Shown here one piece after another: positions 43,801 through 53,502 of a DNA stretch of 64,000 bases (positions within the stretch are counted from its first letter, which is position 1; each line of letters starts with the position of its first letter). The DNA is from CAYSFW01 sp050329935 (lineage in GTDB: Bacteria > Pseudomonadota > Gammaproteobacteria > UWMA-0217). The notes under the pieces are model-generated. The model saw nothing but the letters and a program-made list of their open reading frames with translations. It was not told where the DNA came from and did no database searches. The stretch lies in NCBI GenBank assembly GCA_050329935.1, contig JBHJOI010000025.1:9299-73298 (forward strand), written 5' to 3'. A program made the translations under genes and the position numbers.

Positions 43801-45942
43801 CTAGCCGGAGCGCGTGCGTGCCAGTTCGGCGCGCACGCAGCGCAACACACCATAGTCGTAGGCGCCTTCGAGGGCGTCGTATACCGGCTGTAGCGGCGCT
43901 TCGTCGTCGAGGTCGAATAAGCGTAGCGCCTGGCCGATTTCGGTGAGTTGGGTCGTGTTCAATGGCAACACATCGGCTGCCGTGAGCAGACCGGCGCCGA
44001 TCGCGGTGGCGAAATGGGCGTGGATGGTGGTCACCTTCAAGTTACGCTGCGCGGCGATGGCCTCGGCCGTCAGCCCCGACAGGTGTAGCGCGAGCGTGGC
44101 GTTGACGGTCTCACTGAGGTCGTTGTCGAGCAGGCCCGGCAGCGGGTGTTGCTTGATCACCGCGAGAAACTCAAATCCGTATTTGTCGAGTTTGTAATCG
44201 CCAACGCCCGAGACCCTCCGCATGTCGGCGCTTGAGGTCGGACGCAACCGCGCCAGCTCCTGTAGCGTCGCGTCACTGAAAATCACATACGGTGGCACGC
44301 CCTGTTCCTCTGCGAGGCGCCGGCGCAGGGTCCGCAGGGCGTCGAACAGGGCTTCGTCGCAGCCACGCAGCGAATCGCGGTCGGCCTTTACTTTCTTCTC
44401 GGCGCGGGTCTTTTCCGGTTTCGCCAGACGTCGCAGCGCGAGCGGGGTCTCGCCGCGCAGCAATGGTCGACAGCGCTCGGTCAGACGCAGCGCGCCAAAG
44501 CCCTCGTGGTCGACGTCGAGGTAGCCCAGCGCGATCAATTGGCGGAAAACGCCGCGCCAGTCTTCGTGCGCGAGTTCGTGGCCGAGGCCGAAGGTGCTGA
44601 GTTGGTCGTGCCGGTTGCGTTGAATGCGTTCATCGACCTTGCCGGTCAACACGTCGATCACGTAGTTCACGCCAAAGCGCTGACCGGTGCGATAGACGCA
44701 AGACAAGGCCTTGCGCGCGACTTCGCTGCCGTCCCAGGTCTCGGGCGGATTCAGGCAGTTGTCGCAGTTGCCGCAGGGCTTCGCGAGCGCCTCGTCGAAA
44801 TACCCGAGCAGCGCTTGGCGCCGGCAACCCGTCATCTCGCACAGACCGAGCATCGCGTCGAGTTTGTGCCGCGCAACGCGCTTGAACTGTTCCTCGGCGT
44901 CGCCGGCGTCCATCAGGCCGCGCAGCGTGATCACGTCGCTCAACTGATAGGCCATCCAGGCATTCGCGGGCAGGCCGTCGCGGCCGGCGCGGCCGGTTTC
45001 CTGGTAATACGCCTCGACGCTTTTCGGCAGATTGAGGTGGGCGACGAAGCGCACGTCCGGTTTGTCGATCCCCATGCCGAACGCGATCGTCGCGACGATG
45101 ATCAGCCCCTCCTCGCGCAGGAAACGTTGCTGATTCGCCTGCCGCACCGCGTCGGGCAAGCCGGCGTGGTAGGGCAATGCGCGCCGACCCTTGCCGTTGA
45201 GCCACTCGGCGACCGAGTCCACCGACTTGCGCGCGAGGCAATAGACAATGCCGGCGTCATGCGGGTGCTCGCGCTCGATGAACCGCCACAGTTGCTCGCG
45301 CGCATTGCGGCCCTCGCTGATCGCATAGCGGATATTGGGGCGGTCGAAGCTGTTGACGAAGAGCGCGGCCTGTTCGAGCCCGAGTTGGGCGATGATCTCC
45401 TGCCGGGTGCGGCGATCCGCGGTCGCGGTCAGCGCGATCCGGGGGACGCAGGGAAAACGCTGACACAGCACCGAGAGCTGCTGATATTCCTTGCGAAAGT
45501 CATGTCCCCATTGGGAGACGCAGTGGGCCTCGTCGATCGCGAACAGCGCGACGCGGGTCTGGCTCAACAGGTTCAGCGTGCGTTCGTTCAGCAGGCGCTC
45601 GGGTGCGACGTAGAGCATGTCGAGCTCGCCGGCGAGAAGTTGATTCTCGATCCGCCACTGGTGCGCCGAGTCCAGCGTCGAGTTGAGATAGGCTGCGCGG
45701 ATGCCGAGCTGGGTAAGGGCATCGACCTGATCCTGCATCAGCGCGATCAGCGGCGAGACGATCACGCCGGTGCCGTCGCGCACCAGCGATGGGATCTGGT
45801 AACACAGCGATTTGCCGCCGCCGGTCGGCATCAACGCCAATACGTCGCCGCCGTCGAGCAGGCTGCGGATGATCTCGGCCTGATGGTTGCGAAAGGCGTG
45901 AAAGCCGAAAACGGATTCGAGAATTTGCTGGGCACGTTGCAT
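43801..45942 (-). CDS. recQ: ATP-dependent DNA helicase RecQ
   Basis: 713 aa. Helicase motifs: Walker A MPTGGGKSLCYQIP (about 37-50), DEAH in LFAIDEAHCVSQWG, the aromatic-rich loop after it, motif V/VI ETGRAGRDG. The RecQ-C zinc site has cysteines (CEMTGCRRQ, CGNCDNCL), then winged helix and an HRDC domain (about 520-610, VPPYVIFSDATL...). It unwinds DNA in recombination repair (RecF pathway). Convergent with the protease gene, 14 bp apart. Confidence 0.95.
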   Translation of the reverse strand: MQRAQQILESVFGFHAFRNHQAEIIRSLLDGGDVLALMPTGGGKSLCYQIPSLVRDGTGVIVSPLIALMQDQVDALTQLGIRAAYLNSTLDSAHQWRIENQLLAGELDMLYVAPERLLNERTLNLLSQTRVALFAIDEAHCVSQWGHDFRKEYQQLSVLCQRFPCVPRIALTATADRRTRQEIIAQLGLEQAALFVNSFDRPNIRYAISEGRNAREQLWRFIEREHPHDAGIVYCLARKSVDSVAEWLNGKGRRALPYHAGLPDAVRQANQQRFLREEGLIIVATIAFGMGIDKPDVRFVAHLNLPKSVEAYYQETGRAGRDGLPANAWMAYQLSDVITLRGLMDAGDAEEQFKRVARHKLDAMLGLCEMTGCRRQALLGYFDEALAKPCGNCDNCLNPPETWDGSEVARKALSCVYRTGQRFGVNYVIDVLTGKVDERIQRNRHDQLSTFGLGHELAHEDWRGVFRQLIALGYLDVDHEGFGALRLTERCRPLLRGETPLALRRLAKPEKTRAEKKVKADRDSLRGCDEALFDALRTLRRRLAEEQGVPPYVIFSDATLQELARLRPTSSADMRRVSGVGDYKLDKYGFEFLAVIKQHPLPGLLDNDLSETVNATLALHLSGLTAEAIAAQRNLKVTTIHAHFATAIGAGLLTAADVLPLNTTQLTEIGQALRLFDLDDEAPLQPVYDALEGAYDYGVLRCVRAELARTRSG

Positions 45943-46088
45943 CGCGCGAACTTAGCGCGTTTGCGGCGCGCTCGAAAGCCCGCCGGTCGAATCGTGGTTC
46001 AGTAACCACCGTGTTGGCCCGGCCTCGGCTCGCCGCCGCGTGCCCGATTCGCTACACTTCCAGTACACGACTCAACGCGATCGATCTC

Positions 46089-46652
46089 ATGCCAACCGTC
46101 ACCGCGCAAGCGATTGAAGACCGGCCCATCACGGCGGAAGAGTTATACGCGATGCGTGACCTTCCCGGCGTCGAACTGGTCCGAGGACAACTACAGAACA
46201 TGGCGCCTACCGGATTTGAACATGGTATTCGCGAGGCTCGAATTGGCCGCGCGCTCGGGCAATTTTGCGAGCAACACGGTCACGGCGAGGTCATGACCGG
46301 CGAAGTCGGCATCTACATTCACCGCGATCCCGATAGCGTTCGCGCGGCCGATGCCTTGTTCATCTCGCACGAGCGCCTGCGGCAGGTCCAGTCCGCATCC
46401 TATCTCGACGTTGCGCCGGAGCTGGTGGTCGAAGTGCTGTCACCGGGCGATTCCTGGGTGGCCATGGCCGACAAGCTCGAGGACTATTTCTCGATCGGCG
46501 TGACCCAGGTCTGGTTCGCGAATCCGGGCAACAAGACGCTGCAAGTATTCCATTCGGTCACCCATTCCGATCTGCTGCGCGAGGGTGACACGCTCGCTAA
46601 CGTTCCGTTCCTGCCGGGATTCGAGCTGGAGATCGGCGCGATCTACGCCTAG
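46089..46652 (+). CDS. Uma2-family (DUF820) predicted nuclease
   Basis: 187-aa protein with the PD-(D/E)xK-like Uma2 fold: ELVRGQLQNMAPTG at 30-45, GIYIHRDPDSVRAADALF (D is the metal ligand), and LVVEVLSPGDS with the E-x-L core, then K in DKLEDYF. The family is abundant in cyanobacteria, Chloroflexi and sulfur bacteria; biological role unknown. Single gene; ATG 46089 preceded by weak signals. A second, divergent member lies at 55447-56004. Confidence 0.85.
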   Translation: MPTVTAQAIEDRPITAEELYAMRDLPGVELVRGQLQNMAPTGFEHGIREARIGRALGQFCEQHGHGEVMTGEVGIYIHRDPDSVRAADALFISHERLRQVQSASYLDVAPELVVEVLSPGDSWVAMADKLEDYFSIGVTQVWFANPGNKTLQVFHSVTHSDLLREGDTLANVPFLPGFELEIGAIYA

Positions 46653-46746
46653 CCCGCCCGCCGGCCCATCCGCGTTCGTTCCCACGGAGCGCTTTCAATT
46701 ATCAATGACTTGGTGCGATCCGAGTATGTTCGCGCGCGACGCTTGA

Positions 46747-48348
46747 TCATCCGTCCGGCCGGCCGCTGCACGAGGCGCCATCCAGACGGCGGCAGGATCG
46801 CTCGCAAGGCGTGACCTCGGTCGGCACACACGCCGGCACATCGCGGTAGCAGGCGGCCGGAAAATTCACCCGCTCGTTGATATGGCGCAGGTAAAAACGG
46901 CGCACGAAATCGACGAAGTCCTCGTCGTAGATATCGCCGTGATCGCGGATCAGCTCCTTGCGCGCGCGGATCACGAGATAGGGGTGATTGGGGGCGTACT
47001 CGCCGGAGCGGTTGATCTGCTCCGGGTCGTTCGCGGCCGGCGTTTCGCGTGTGAGCAGAAGGTTGTCGCCGTAACGGTACTCATGCTCGTCCGGGCGTTC
47101 GTCGGTGAGGCGATACTGCATGCCGCGCCGGTCGGTCTTGGCGCGGGCGTCCTGATCAAGTTGGCGAATGAACGCGGTGTCGGCGTCGACATCGTAGGCG
47201 CCGATCGGGGACAACAACGGGCAGCCGCATTCGGCGTCGCCATCGCCTTTTTCGTGGCGGTCCTGGCTCGGGTCGAGCAGCGACAAGGTATGAGTGCGGT
47301 AGCGGTCCAGATGGCCGACCGTCTTGACGATGGCTTCACCTTGTTCCGGCCCCGAGCGTTGAGCACTGATCGCCTGAAACCGGGTGTTGAACCAGCGCCC
47401 GATCGGAAACGCCATGCGCGTGGCCTGATCGGTCTCCGAGGTGACCACCAACAGCGCCGGTTGCTGTTCCTCCGGGAAACAGCGGTTCGCCGCCGCGTCG
47501 TGCAAGGGTTCGTAGAGTGACCCCTCGAACGCCGGGTTGACCAGCACCACCAGGTCGCCGATGCCGTTCGTGGCCGGGTAAATTGGCCGACCGTTCTCCG
47601 GCTGCATCCGGGTCGCGTTTGCGACGAGCTGGCTCTTGATCGCCGAATACACCACCTTGCCGCCGAAACTGTGGCCCGCGATTAGAAATTGCGTCTTGGT
47701 ATGTTCACGGTCCGGATTCTTGTAGCGGCGGAACTCGTCCAGCGCGGATAGCAGTTGAATGACGCCGCCGTTGCCGACCCGCTGCGCGCTGTTTTTACGC
47801 TGCCAGAAGGTGAGTTTGTCGAGGATCGATAAATCCTGGCTGAGCGACCGCCCGCGCCAGCCGACATAAACGCCGACCACGGTGCGCGGTGCGCCCCGGC
47901 CCTGACTTTCGAGGACCTTGAACCGTTCCAAAACGCGCTGAAAACACACCACATTGTTATCGCAGGCGTCGGCGTTGTGCTGCCAGCCGTGGGCGTACAG
48001 GATAATCAGAAATTCCTTCTTCTGGGTTGCCTGTTGTTCGTGCAGCAGTCGCAGCAAAGCCTCCATTTGCTTGCGATCCCAGAACCAGCCCTGATCGTCA
48101 AACTCGACGAAGCCCATGTAATAGTCGTAAGGCTTGTCCTGATAGCGAAAACGACGATGCACCAGCGCGGAATCGGCGCATAGCTCGGCGGGCGAGGCCT
48201 CGCAAACCCGATCGCGGATCCCGCCTTCGGCGACCGGTTCGACCGTTCGCGGGCGGTAGAGCTGCGGCGACACGCAGGCGCTCAGGCCCACGAGCGCCAA
48301 TAGCAGAAGCGCGATCAACCGAATCCAACGGGATCGTGATGAAATCAT
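46747..48348 (-). CDS. Lipoprotein with alpha/beta-hydrolase-like domain
   Basis: 533 aa with a lipobox (LVGLSAC at about 25). Residues about 110-290 look like an alpha/beta hydrolase: ILYAHGWQHNADACDNN and the nucleophile elbow FLIAGHSFGGKVV, with Ser in G-H-S-F-G. The rest is unusual and Cys-rich at the end (CYRDVPACVP...CERSCRR). Substrate and true function unknown; secreted lipase or esterase is possible. ATG 48348 follows GGGAGGTGGGCC, a good ribosome-binding site, and is chosen over the longer upstream frame. Alone on its strand. Confidence 0.65.
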   Translation of the reverse strand: MISSRSRWIRLIALLLLALVGLSACVSPQLYRPRTVEPVAEGGIRDRVCEASPAELCADSALVHRRFRYQDKPYDYYMGFVEFDDQGWFWDRKQMEALLRLLHEQQATQKKEFLIILYAHGWQHNADACDNNVVCFQRVLERFKVLESQGRGAPRTVVGVYVGWRGRSLSQDLSILDKLTFWQRKNSAQRVGNGGVIQLLSALDEFRRYKNPDREHTKTQFLIAGHSFGGKVVYSAIKSQLVANATRMQPENGRPIYPATNGIGDLVVLVNPAFEGSLYEPLHDAAANRCFPEEQQPALLVVTSETDQATRMAFPIGRWFNTRFQAISAQRSGPEQGEAIVKTVGHLDRYRTHTLSLLDPSQDRHEKGDGDAECGCPLLSPIGAYDVDADTAFIRQLDQDARAKTDRRGMQYRLTDERPDEHEYRYGDNLLLTRETPAANDPEQINRSGEYAPNHPYLVIRARKELIRDHGDIYDEDFVDFVRRFYLRHINERVNFPAACYRDVPACVPTEVTPCERSCRRLDGASCSGRPDG

Positions 48349-48452
48349 GGCCCACCTCCCAATGCGGCTAGGGTCGCGTCGTGCGCGGTATTGGAAAGTA
48401 TAGGCGGGTGGAGCGAATTGTGGCGAGATCGTGACGGCGGCCACGGCACACG

Positions 48453-48481
48453 AAAACCCGGTCCGCGCGATTGGGACCGGG
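48453..48481 (-). terminator. Rho-independent terminator of the DsrE gene
   Basis: CCCGGTCC / GGACCGGG stem with a 9-nt loop, followed on the minus strand by TTTTCG. 24 bp beyond the DsrE-family stop. Confidence 0.8.
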
Positions 48482-48505
48482 CAGGAGGCAGTTCGGTCGC
48501 TGGTC

Positions 48506-48958
48506 CTAGTCGACCTTGATCATCGCGAAACCCTGCTGTTGCAGACGCGCGACCTCGGCGACGCCCGCCGGCACGATGTCTTCATCCGCTACGTCATAAA
48601 GGTCTTTCTTGTAGTCGATCTTGCGCCCGACCAGGGTGTTTTTGCACACCTGGAACGCGACGCCTTCGGTCTTCAGATTGACGATCTTGGATTCGAAGTC
48701 GGCGTTTTCCTTCGCCATTTTGAGCAGGTTGACGCCGTCGCCATTCATGACCACGACCAATTCGATGTTGTCCTTGCCCACCGCCTGGATGTGATTGCGA
48801 ATGTTGCCCAGGGTGGCGTTATAGGCTTTCTCGCCGTCATAGTTGACGTGATAGACGACCTTCTGCTTGCCATATCGATCGCCGTCGGCGTGCAGCGTGC
48901 CGATGGCGCCGGTTGCGATCAGGGTGGCGGCGGCCAGCGAGGCCAGTAGCTTTTTCAT
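48506..48958 (-). CDS. Exported DsrE-family protein
   Basis: 150 aa with a signal peptide (MKKLLASLAAATLIATGAIG) and a DsrE/F-type fold after it (QKVVYHVNYDGEKAYNATLGNIRNHI, then IELVVVMNGDGVNLL, and a conserved cysteine in FQVCKNTL). Cytosolic DsrE proteins shuttle persulfide sulfur in sulfur oxidisers; the exported version here is a periplasmic subtype with the Cys retained. ATG 48958 follows AAGGAGCCCCACGAA. A clear terminator follows. Role in sulfur metabolism is inferred. Confidence 0.8.
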   Translation of the reverse strand: MKKLLASLAAATLIATGAIGTLHADGDRYGKQKVVYHVNYDGEKAYNATLGNIRNHIQAVGKDNIELVVVMNGDGVNLLKMAKENADFESKIVNLKTEGVAFQVCKNTLVGRKIDYKKDLYDVADEDIVPAGVAEVARLQQQGFAMIKVD

Positions 48959-49230
48959 TTCGTGGGGCTCCTTGGTGATGAGTCGGTAGTGGTAATAGTC
49001 GATCGGTTTCGCGCGTCGCCTGTCATGACCGAGACACGGATCGTGCGCTCACTCGCACCGCGACAAGGTGGAGGAACGAAAGACCCAGCGCTTATATTCG
49101 GTGACCAATGACTCGACGTCCACGGACGCACGACTAGCATGATTAGACGCGAGCGCCACCGAGTCTATTCCATTGCCCGCAGAGACCATGGGAATACCAC
49201 CGAGCCCCGCGGTTGCCGGATCGCCCCGTG

Positions 49231-50724
49231 TCAAGCCGCGCTTTCGATATGCAGCTGCGCTTGGGGGTAGCCGACCGTGCGGAAAAAATCCGACGCGATC
49301 TTGAGAAACGGCGCCGAACCCGTGAGATAGAGATCAAACTGTTCGAGGTTCGGTTGCGCGATCAGAATTTCCTTCAGCAACGCCTCCAGTCGGTGGCTCT
49401 CATTCCCCGGCCCGAGCGGATCGACCCGCAGCGGCGTGTAGCGGAAACCATCGAACGAATCGGCCCAGGCGCGCGCGAGGTTATTGAGGTAGTGGCCGCG
49501 CAGTTGCAGCGAGACCCAGTAGAGGTGGGTTTCATCGGTCTTTTCCAGCGCCATCGCGTGTTCGATCAGGCTCTTGGCGGGCGCGAAACCGGTATCGCAG
49601 GCGATGAAGATCAGCGGCCGCACCGAAGCCTCATCGAGCACGAACGTGCCTTTCGGTCCCTCGATCGTCACCTCGTCCAGTTTTTTCAAGCGGCAAACCT
49701 GCTGCGCGAACGGCGTCGCCTCGGTGAGTGGAACATGGAGCTCGATATTCATTTCGTCGCAAGGGCAGCTCGCGATCGCGAAGTCGCCACTGGCGCCCGA
49801 TGCGAGTGTCAGCGTGGCGTGTTGCCCGGCGAAAAAACGCAGGCGCTTGGTGCGCGGCGTGCGCAACTGCAATAACACCACCTCGTCGCCGAGCAACTCG
49901 ATGCGTTGCACCTTGGTCTTGACCCGTTGCAGCGGCAGGTCGGCAGGGCCGCGCGCGACATGCGCCTCGAGTTTGATGTCGCTGAGCGGCGTGTAGGAAC
50001 ACATCAGGCAATAGCCCTGATTCTTTTCGGCCTCGCTCAATACATAATCGTGGTGCCGCAGCTTGCTGACCTCGCCCGCGGTCACCCGCGCCCGGCACAG
50101 CCCGCAGGAGCCATTGTTGCAGCCGTATTCGAGTGGGATGCCCGCCTGCAAGCCGGCCTCGAGGATTGTGCGCGTGCCTTCGACGGCAAATTCATGGCCG
50201 CTCGGCGACATTTGGACATTCGCGGTCATCGTTCGCAGAAATCGCTCCTTTACCCGAAGTTGGTCGGCGGCCTCGCTGAGCCCGACGGGTTGGCTTTCCA
50301 GTTGCTGGAAAAACCACCCCCGCAGATCGCCGAGCGCGCGGCGGTAATCGTCGCAATCGACCTGCTGCAGTTCGGCGAAACGCGCCTGCATTTGCTCGAC
50401 CAAGTGAGCGTACCAACGCGCCGTGTTTTTTGCCGCGACCAATTCCTCAGCCAGCGCGGTGACGCGTGCGGACAACACCTCGGCCGGGGGTAAATCCTGC
50501 TGGGTGCGATGGCGCTTCGAGATCGAGTGCTCGACGATATTTTTGACATGCTCGAGCATCGTCGTGTCGTGCATCTGCGTATTCGGATAGATGCGCAACA
50601 AATCGGCCAGCTCGACCGAACCCTCGAAGGCCGGAATCAGGCCGTCCTGAATCTGTTTTTGCAGCTCCCCGCGCTTGACGCCCACCAACTGGGCGGCGCG
50701 CGAGAGGGGGATTCTCCTGGGCAT
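49231..50724 (-). CDS. HTH / 2Fe-2S ferredoxin / FAD-NAD reductase fusion
   Basis: 497 aa. Residues 1-45 look like a MerR/excisionase-type helix-turn-helix (RIPLSRAAQLVGVKRGELQKQIQDG), then a coiled-coil-like stretch (about 75-160). Residues about 185-270 are a plant-type 2Fe-2S ferredoxin (YGCNNGSCGLCRA then CLMC). Residues about 280-497 are a ferredoxin-reductase-like flavin/NAD domain (FAGQHATLTL, PLIFIACDTGFAPAKSLIEHA). An iron-sulfur electron-transfer protein with a DNA-binding-like N-terminus is odd and could be redox-sensing. Single gene, with no partner oxygenase in the window. Confidence 0.75.
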   Translation of the reverse strand: MPRRIPLSRAAQLVGVKRGELQKQIQDGLIPAFEGSVELADLLRIYPNTQMHDTTMLEHVKNIVEHSISKRHRTQQDLPPAEVLSARVTALAEELVAAKNTARWYAHLVEQMQARFAELQQVDCDDYRRALGDLRGWFFQQLESQPVGLSEAADQLRVKERFLRTMTANVQMSPSGHEFAVEGTRTILEAGLQAGIPLEYGCNNGSCGLCRARVTAGEVSKLRHHDYVLSEAEKNQGYCLMCSYTPLSDIKLEAHVARGPADLPLQRVKTKVQRIELLGDEVVLLQLRTPRTKRLRFFAGQHATLTLASGASGDFAIASCPCDEMNIELHVPLTEATPFAQQVCRLKKLDEVTIEGPKGTFVLDEASVRPLIFIACDTGFAPAKSLIEHAMALEKTDETHLYWVSLQLRGHYLNNLARAWADSFDGFRYTPLRVDPLGPGNESHRLEALLKEILIAQPNLEQFDLYLTGSAPFLKIASDFFRTVGYPQAQLHIESAA

Positions 50725-50877
50725 CGGCGTTCGGTTCCTGCTCCGGGTTTAACGCGACATCCGCCCTGCGGCGGACGCCTCGAAGTGTACCGGGCGCGGT
50801 GCCGGCCGCACAAATAAGCGATTGATCAAATTAGAATATTCAGATGCTGGCGTGTGCCCGAAAGCGTCCCGGCCAGG

Positions 50878-51201
50878 CTAACCCGTATCGCTCATTCCAA
50901 CCGTCATCGCCGGTCGCGCGCGCGGGCGTTTGCGCAGCACCTCCAGCGCCTCGCCCAACTCCTTCCGCAACGCGTCGTCCAATTCACTGTCGGGCACGGG
51001 CAATGCCGACGGTTGCACCATCGGCGCGGCCGGCGCAATCGGCAAACGGTGCGGCGACGTCGGTCGGTGCCATTGGTACGGTTGCGCGCCGTAAGGCTTG
51101 GCCCCCGGCGGCAGCGGATAAAAGCGAAAATCGGCGAACGCCGTCGTGCTCGCGGCAAGCAACGCAACAACGAGCGTGATGCGGGTGACCCTCTGGCGCA
51201 T
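50878..51201 (-). CDS. Small secreted proline-rich protein
   Basis: 107 aa. Signal peptide MRQRVTRITLVVALLAASTTAFA, then a Pro/Tyr-rich segment (PLPPGAKPYGAQPYQWH, PAAPMVQPS) and a short helical end. Not assigned to any family. ATG 51201 is chosen; the longer frame to 51450 is unlikely. The upstream region is divergent from the DUF3087-like gene. Confidence 0.55.
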   Translation of the reverse strand: MRQRVTRITLVVALLAASTTAFADFRFYPLPPGAKPYGAQPYQWHRPTSPHRLPIAPAAPMVQPSALPVPDSELDDALRKELGEALEVLRKRPRARPAMTVGMSDTG

Positions 51202-51458
51202 ATCAGTTCCCCCTGACGTGAACGGAGCACAAACTTCGCCCCGGTTATTAGAATTCATAGACCCTCCGCGCGCATACGCCAAGCGTCCGCGCAAACTTTC
51301 GCGGGCATTCCAAGCGATCGACCCGCGCGGCGGCCAAAACCGTCGCGACCGAAACGCCTCAACGGTTGGCCGACCACAGCGGCATGGGTTAAGTTTGACC
51401 CACGCAAACCGCGTCGCGGCCGCGCACCCGCTCCACCACCCACCCGACAAGAGCCACC

Positions 51459-51965
51459 ATGCAACTCCGCCAGATCGACAAAGCCCGTTACGACAAACAC
51501 TTCAAAATCACCTTCGCCGCCATCATCGCGTTCATGCTCGTGGTATCACTCGGCGTATCGAACCTCCTGATCCAACTCATCGGCAACCCCGGCGGCAACA
51601 ACTTCTGGCTCAACGTCACCGGCGTCATCCTCGCCGCCCTCGCCGTCGCCGCCCTGATTCGCCGCTACCGCGCGCACCCATTCCTCACCGAAGTCATGTA
51701 CGTCTGGGACCTCAAGCAAGGGCTCAACCGCATCCACCGCAAGCAACGCAAGATCAAGGCCGCCGTCGCCCAGGGCGACCGCAACGCCACGATCATCATG
51801 AACTACCACTACCAAGCCTCCCGCCAACTCTACGAACTCGACAACAACACCATCACCCTCGACGACCTCGCCAAGGCTGAAAGAGAATTCCAGGCGCAAA
51901 TGGCCGAACACGGCGTCAGCGTCACCTTGGAAGAATTCGACCCGAAACTGCTGGAGCGGTATTGA
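51459..51965 (+). CDS. DUF3087-like membrane protein
   Basis: 168 aa with two membrane helices near the start (about 18-41 and 51-70). The conserved-looking core includes HPFLTEVMYVWDLKQGLNRI and QLYELDNNTITLDDL. It resembles DUF3087 proteins of gammaproteobacteria (function unknown); assignment by recollection, moderate. Single gene, ATG 51459 after AAGAGCCACC. Confidence 0.7.
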   Translation: MQLRQIDKARYDKHFKITFAAIIAFMLVVSLGVSNLLIQLIGNPGGNNFWLNVTGVILAALAVAALIRRYRAHPFLTEVMYVWDLKQGLNRIHRKQRKIKAAVAQGDRNATIIMNYHYQASRQLYELDNNTITLDDLAKAEREFQAQMAEHGVSVTLEEFDPKLLERY

Positions 51966-52593
51966 CGGGGAGGGTAGCGCGTCGCGTGCGCTGCCGCTCC
52001 GGTCGGTCGCCATCAAGCGCAGTTCCATAGCGCGTTAGCGCCGCGTTCGGCGCCGTTGAACTCGGCGTCAGACGTCACGGCATGACGCATTGCAAGGACC
52101 ATGCGATCGCTAACGTACCGGGATCAACGCCTGCCGCCACCCGGAACTCGGGCCACTCCGCGGATACGTCGACAGCGAAGACCGCGGAACGGGCGCGGCG
52201 CGTGCGGAAGTCGTCACGCAACCGCAGCCGAAAGGCGATTGGTAACGAGAAACGCATCGCGTTTCCGCCTAATCAATCGCGCTATCCTTTGGCAACACAC
52301 AAAGCGCGGCAGCGAACGAAAATAAGCATGCCGCTGAATATTGACGATGATTTCGTCTTGGTTGGATCGGGGATATAGGCATGAATCGGATTCACCTCAA
52401 TAGATTGCTGCGAAGCTCAGCGAAGCGCCGAGGCATGTCGCCCTATCCACTGTGCCAGGCTGCCGCAGTTTTCGAGACTGTCCACGGGTGGCACTCGGGC
52501 AACACGAGCGACGCCAGCGTGAAACGATTTGAAAGAGACTAGTTACTGTCTTTGACTGAGCAGCATCAGCCCCCAACAGAAAAAGGACCAACC
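51966..52593. other. Noncoding stretch before mrr
   Basis: 628 bp between the DUF3087-like gene and mrr. I see no convincing gene, tRNA or repeat; the only long frame (52082-52378) is of arginine/serine-rich composition and not protein-like. It may mark the border of the defence-like island. Confidence 0.5.
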
Positions 52594-53502
52594 ATGGCAA
52601 TACCCGACTATCAGTCAATCATGCTCCCTTTGCTCCGCTTCGCGTCCGATGGCAAGGAGCATTCTCTCCGGGAGGCGATCGAGGGCTTGTCGGATAAATT
52701 TGAACTTACGGACGCCGAGGAAAATGAGTTGTTGCCGAGCGGTCAGCAGCCGAGATTCGACAACCGCGTTGCCTGGGCACGTTCCTACATCAGCAAGGCG
52801 GCGTTGTTGGAGTCCACTCGGCGCGGACATTTTCGCATCACCCAACGGGGGCGGGATGTGCTTGCGGCGAAGCCGTCCGAAATGAATGTGAAGTTCTTGG
52901 AGCAGTTTCCTGAATTCGTCGAGTTTAGGGGGAAACACCGGGAACGGGACGAGGCCACGGAAGCGACCGAAACCGAGGCGCGGCAAACACCCGGAGAGCT
53001 TTTGGAAACCGCGTACCAGAAGCTTCGGGAAGACTTGACGGCCGAGCTTTTGAAATTCGTTAGAGAATGCTCTCCGTCATTTTTCGAGCGACTCGTCATC
53101 GACGTGTTGGTGAAAATGGGTTACGGCGGTTCGCGCAAGGAGGCGGGTAAAGCGGTCGGACGCAGCGGCGACGAAGGCATTGATGGCATCATCAACGAAG
53201 ATCGCCTGGGTCTCGACGTCATCTATATTCAAGCCAAGCGCTGGCAAGCGACGATCGGTCGGCCAGAAATTCAGAAGTTCGCCGGCGCGCTGCAAGGGCA
53301 TCGTGCGAGAAAGGGAATCTTTATTACAACTTCCGACTTTTCCCGTGAAGCTGGCGAGTACGCGGCGAAGATCGAATCGAAGATTGTCCTTATCGACGGC
53401 GAGCAACTGGCCCAACTGATGATCGACAACAATGTCGGGGTTGCCTCCGTTACACTGTATGAAACGAAGAAAATCGACAGCGACTACTTCATTGAAGGGT
53501 AG
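52594..53502 (+). CDS. mrr: Mrr-type restriction endonuclease
   Basis: 302 aa, close to the length of E. coli Mrr (304 aa). The N-terminal winged-helix-like Mrr_N domain (about 5-90, MLPLLRFASDGKEHSLREA, ...HFRITQRGRDVL) and the C-terminal PD-(D/E)xK nuclease domain (about 155-285: GRSGDEGIDGIINED, then VIYIQAKRW with Q-x-K). Mrr cleaves methylated DNA. The ATG is preceded by AAAAAGGACCAACC. A methylation-dependent enzyme may be toxic with foreign methyltransferases, such as the XhoI-type one in this window. Confidence 0.92.
   Translation: MAIPDYQSIMLPLLRFASDGKEHSLREAIEGLSDKFELTDAEENELLPSGQQPRFDNRVAWARSYISKAALLESTRRGHFRITQRGRDVLAAKPSEMNVKFLEQFPEFVEFRGKHRERDEATEATETEARQTPGELLETAYQKLREDLTAELLKFVRECSPSFFERLVIDVLVKMGYGGSRKEAGKAVGRSGDEGIDGIINEDRLGLDVIYIQAKRWQATIGRPEIQKFAGALQGHRARKGIFITTSDFSREAGEYAAKIESKIVLIDGEQLAQLMIDNNVGVASVTLYETKKIDSDYFIEG

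Noticed and set aside
44506..46005. 499-codon plus-strand frame over recQ
   Set aside because: Antisense of recQ, whose helicase motifs are unambiguous.
52082..52378. 98-codon plus-strand frame before mrr
   Set aside because: Ser/Arg-rich with no ribosome-binding site and no domain; probably noncoding.
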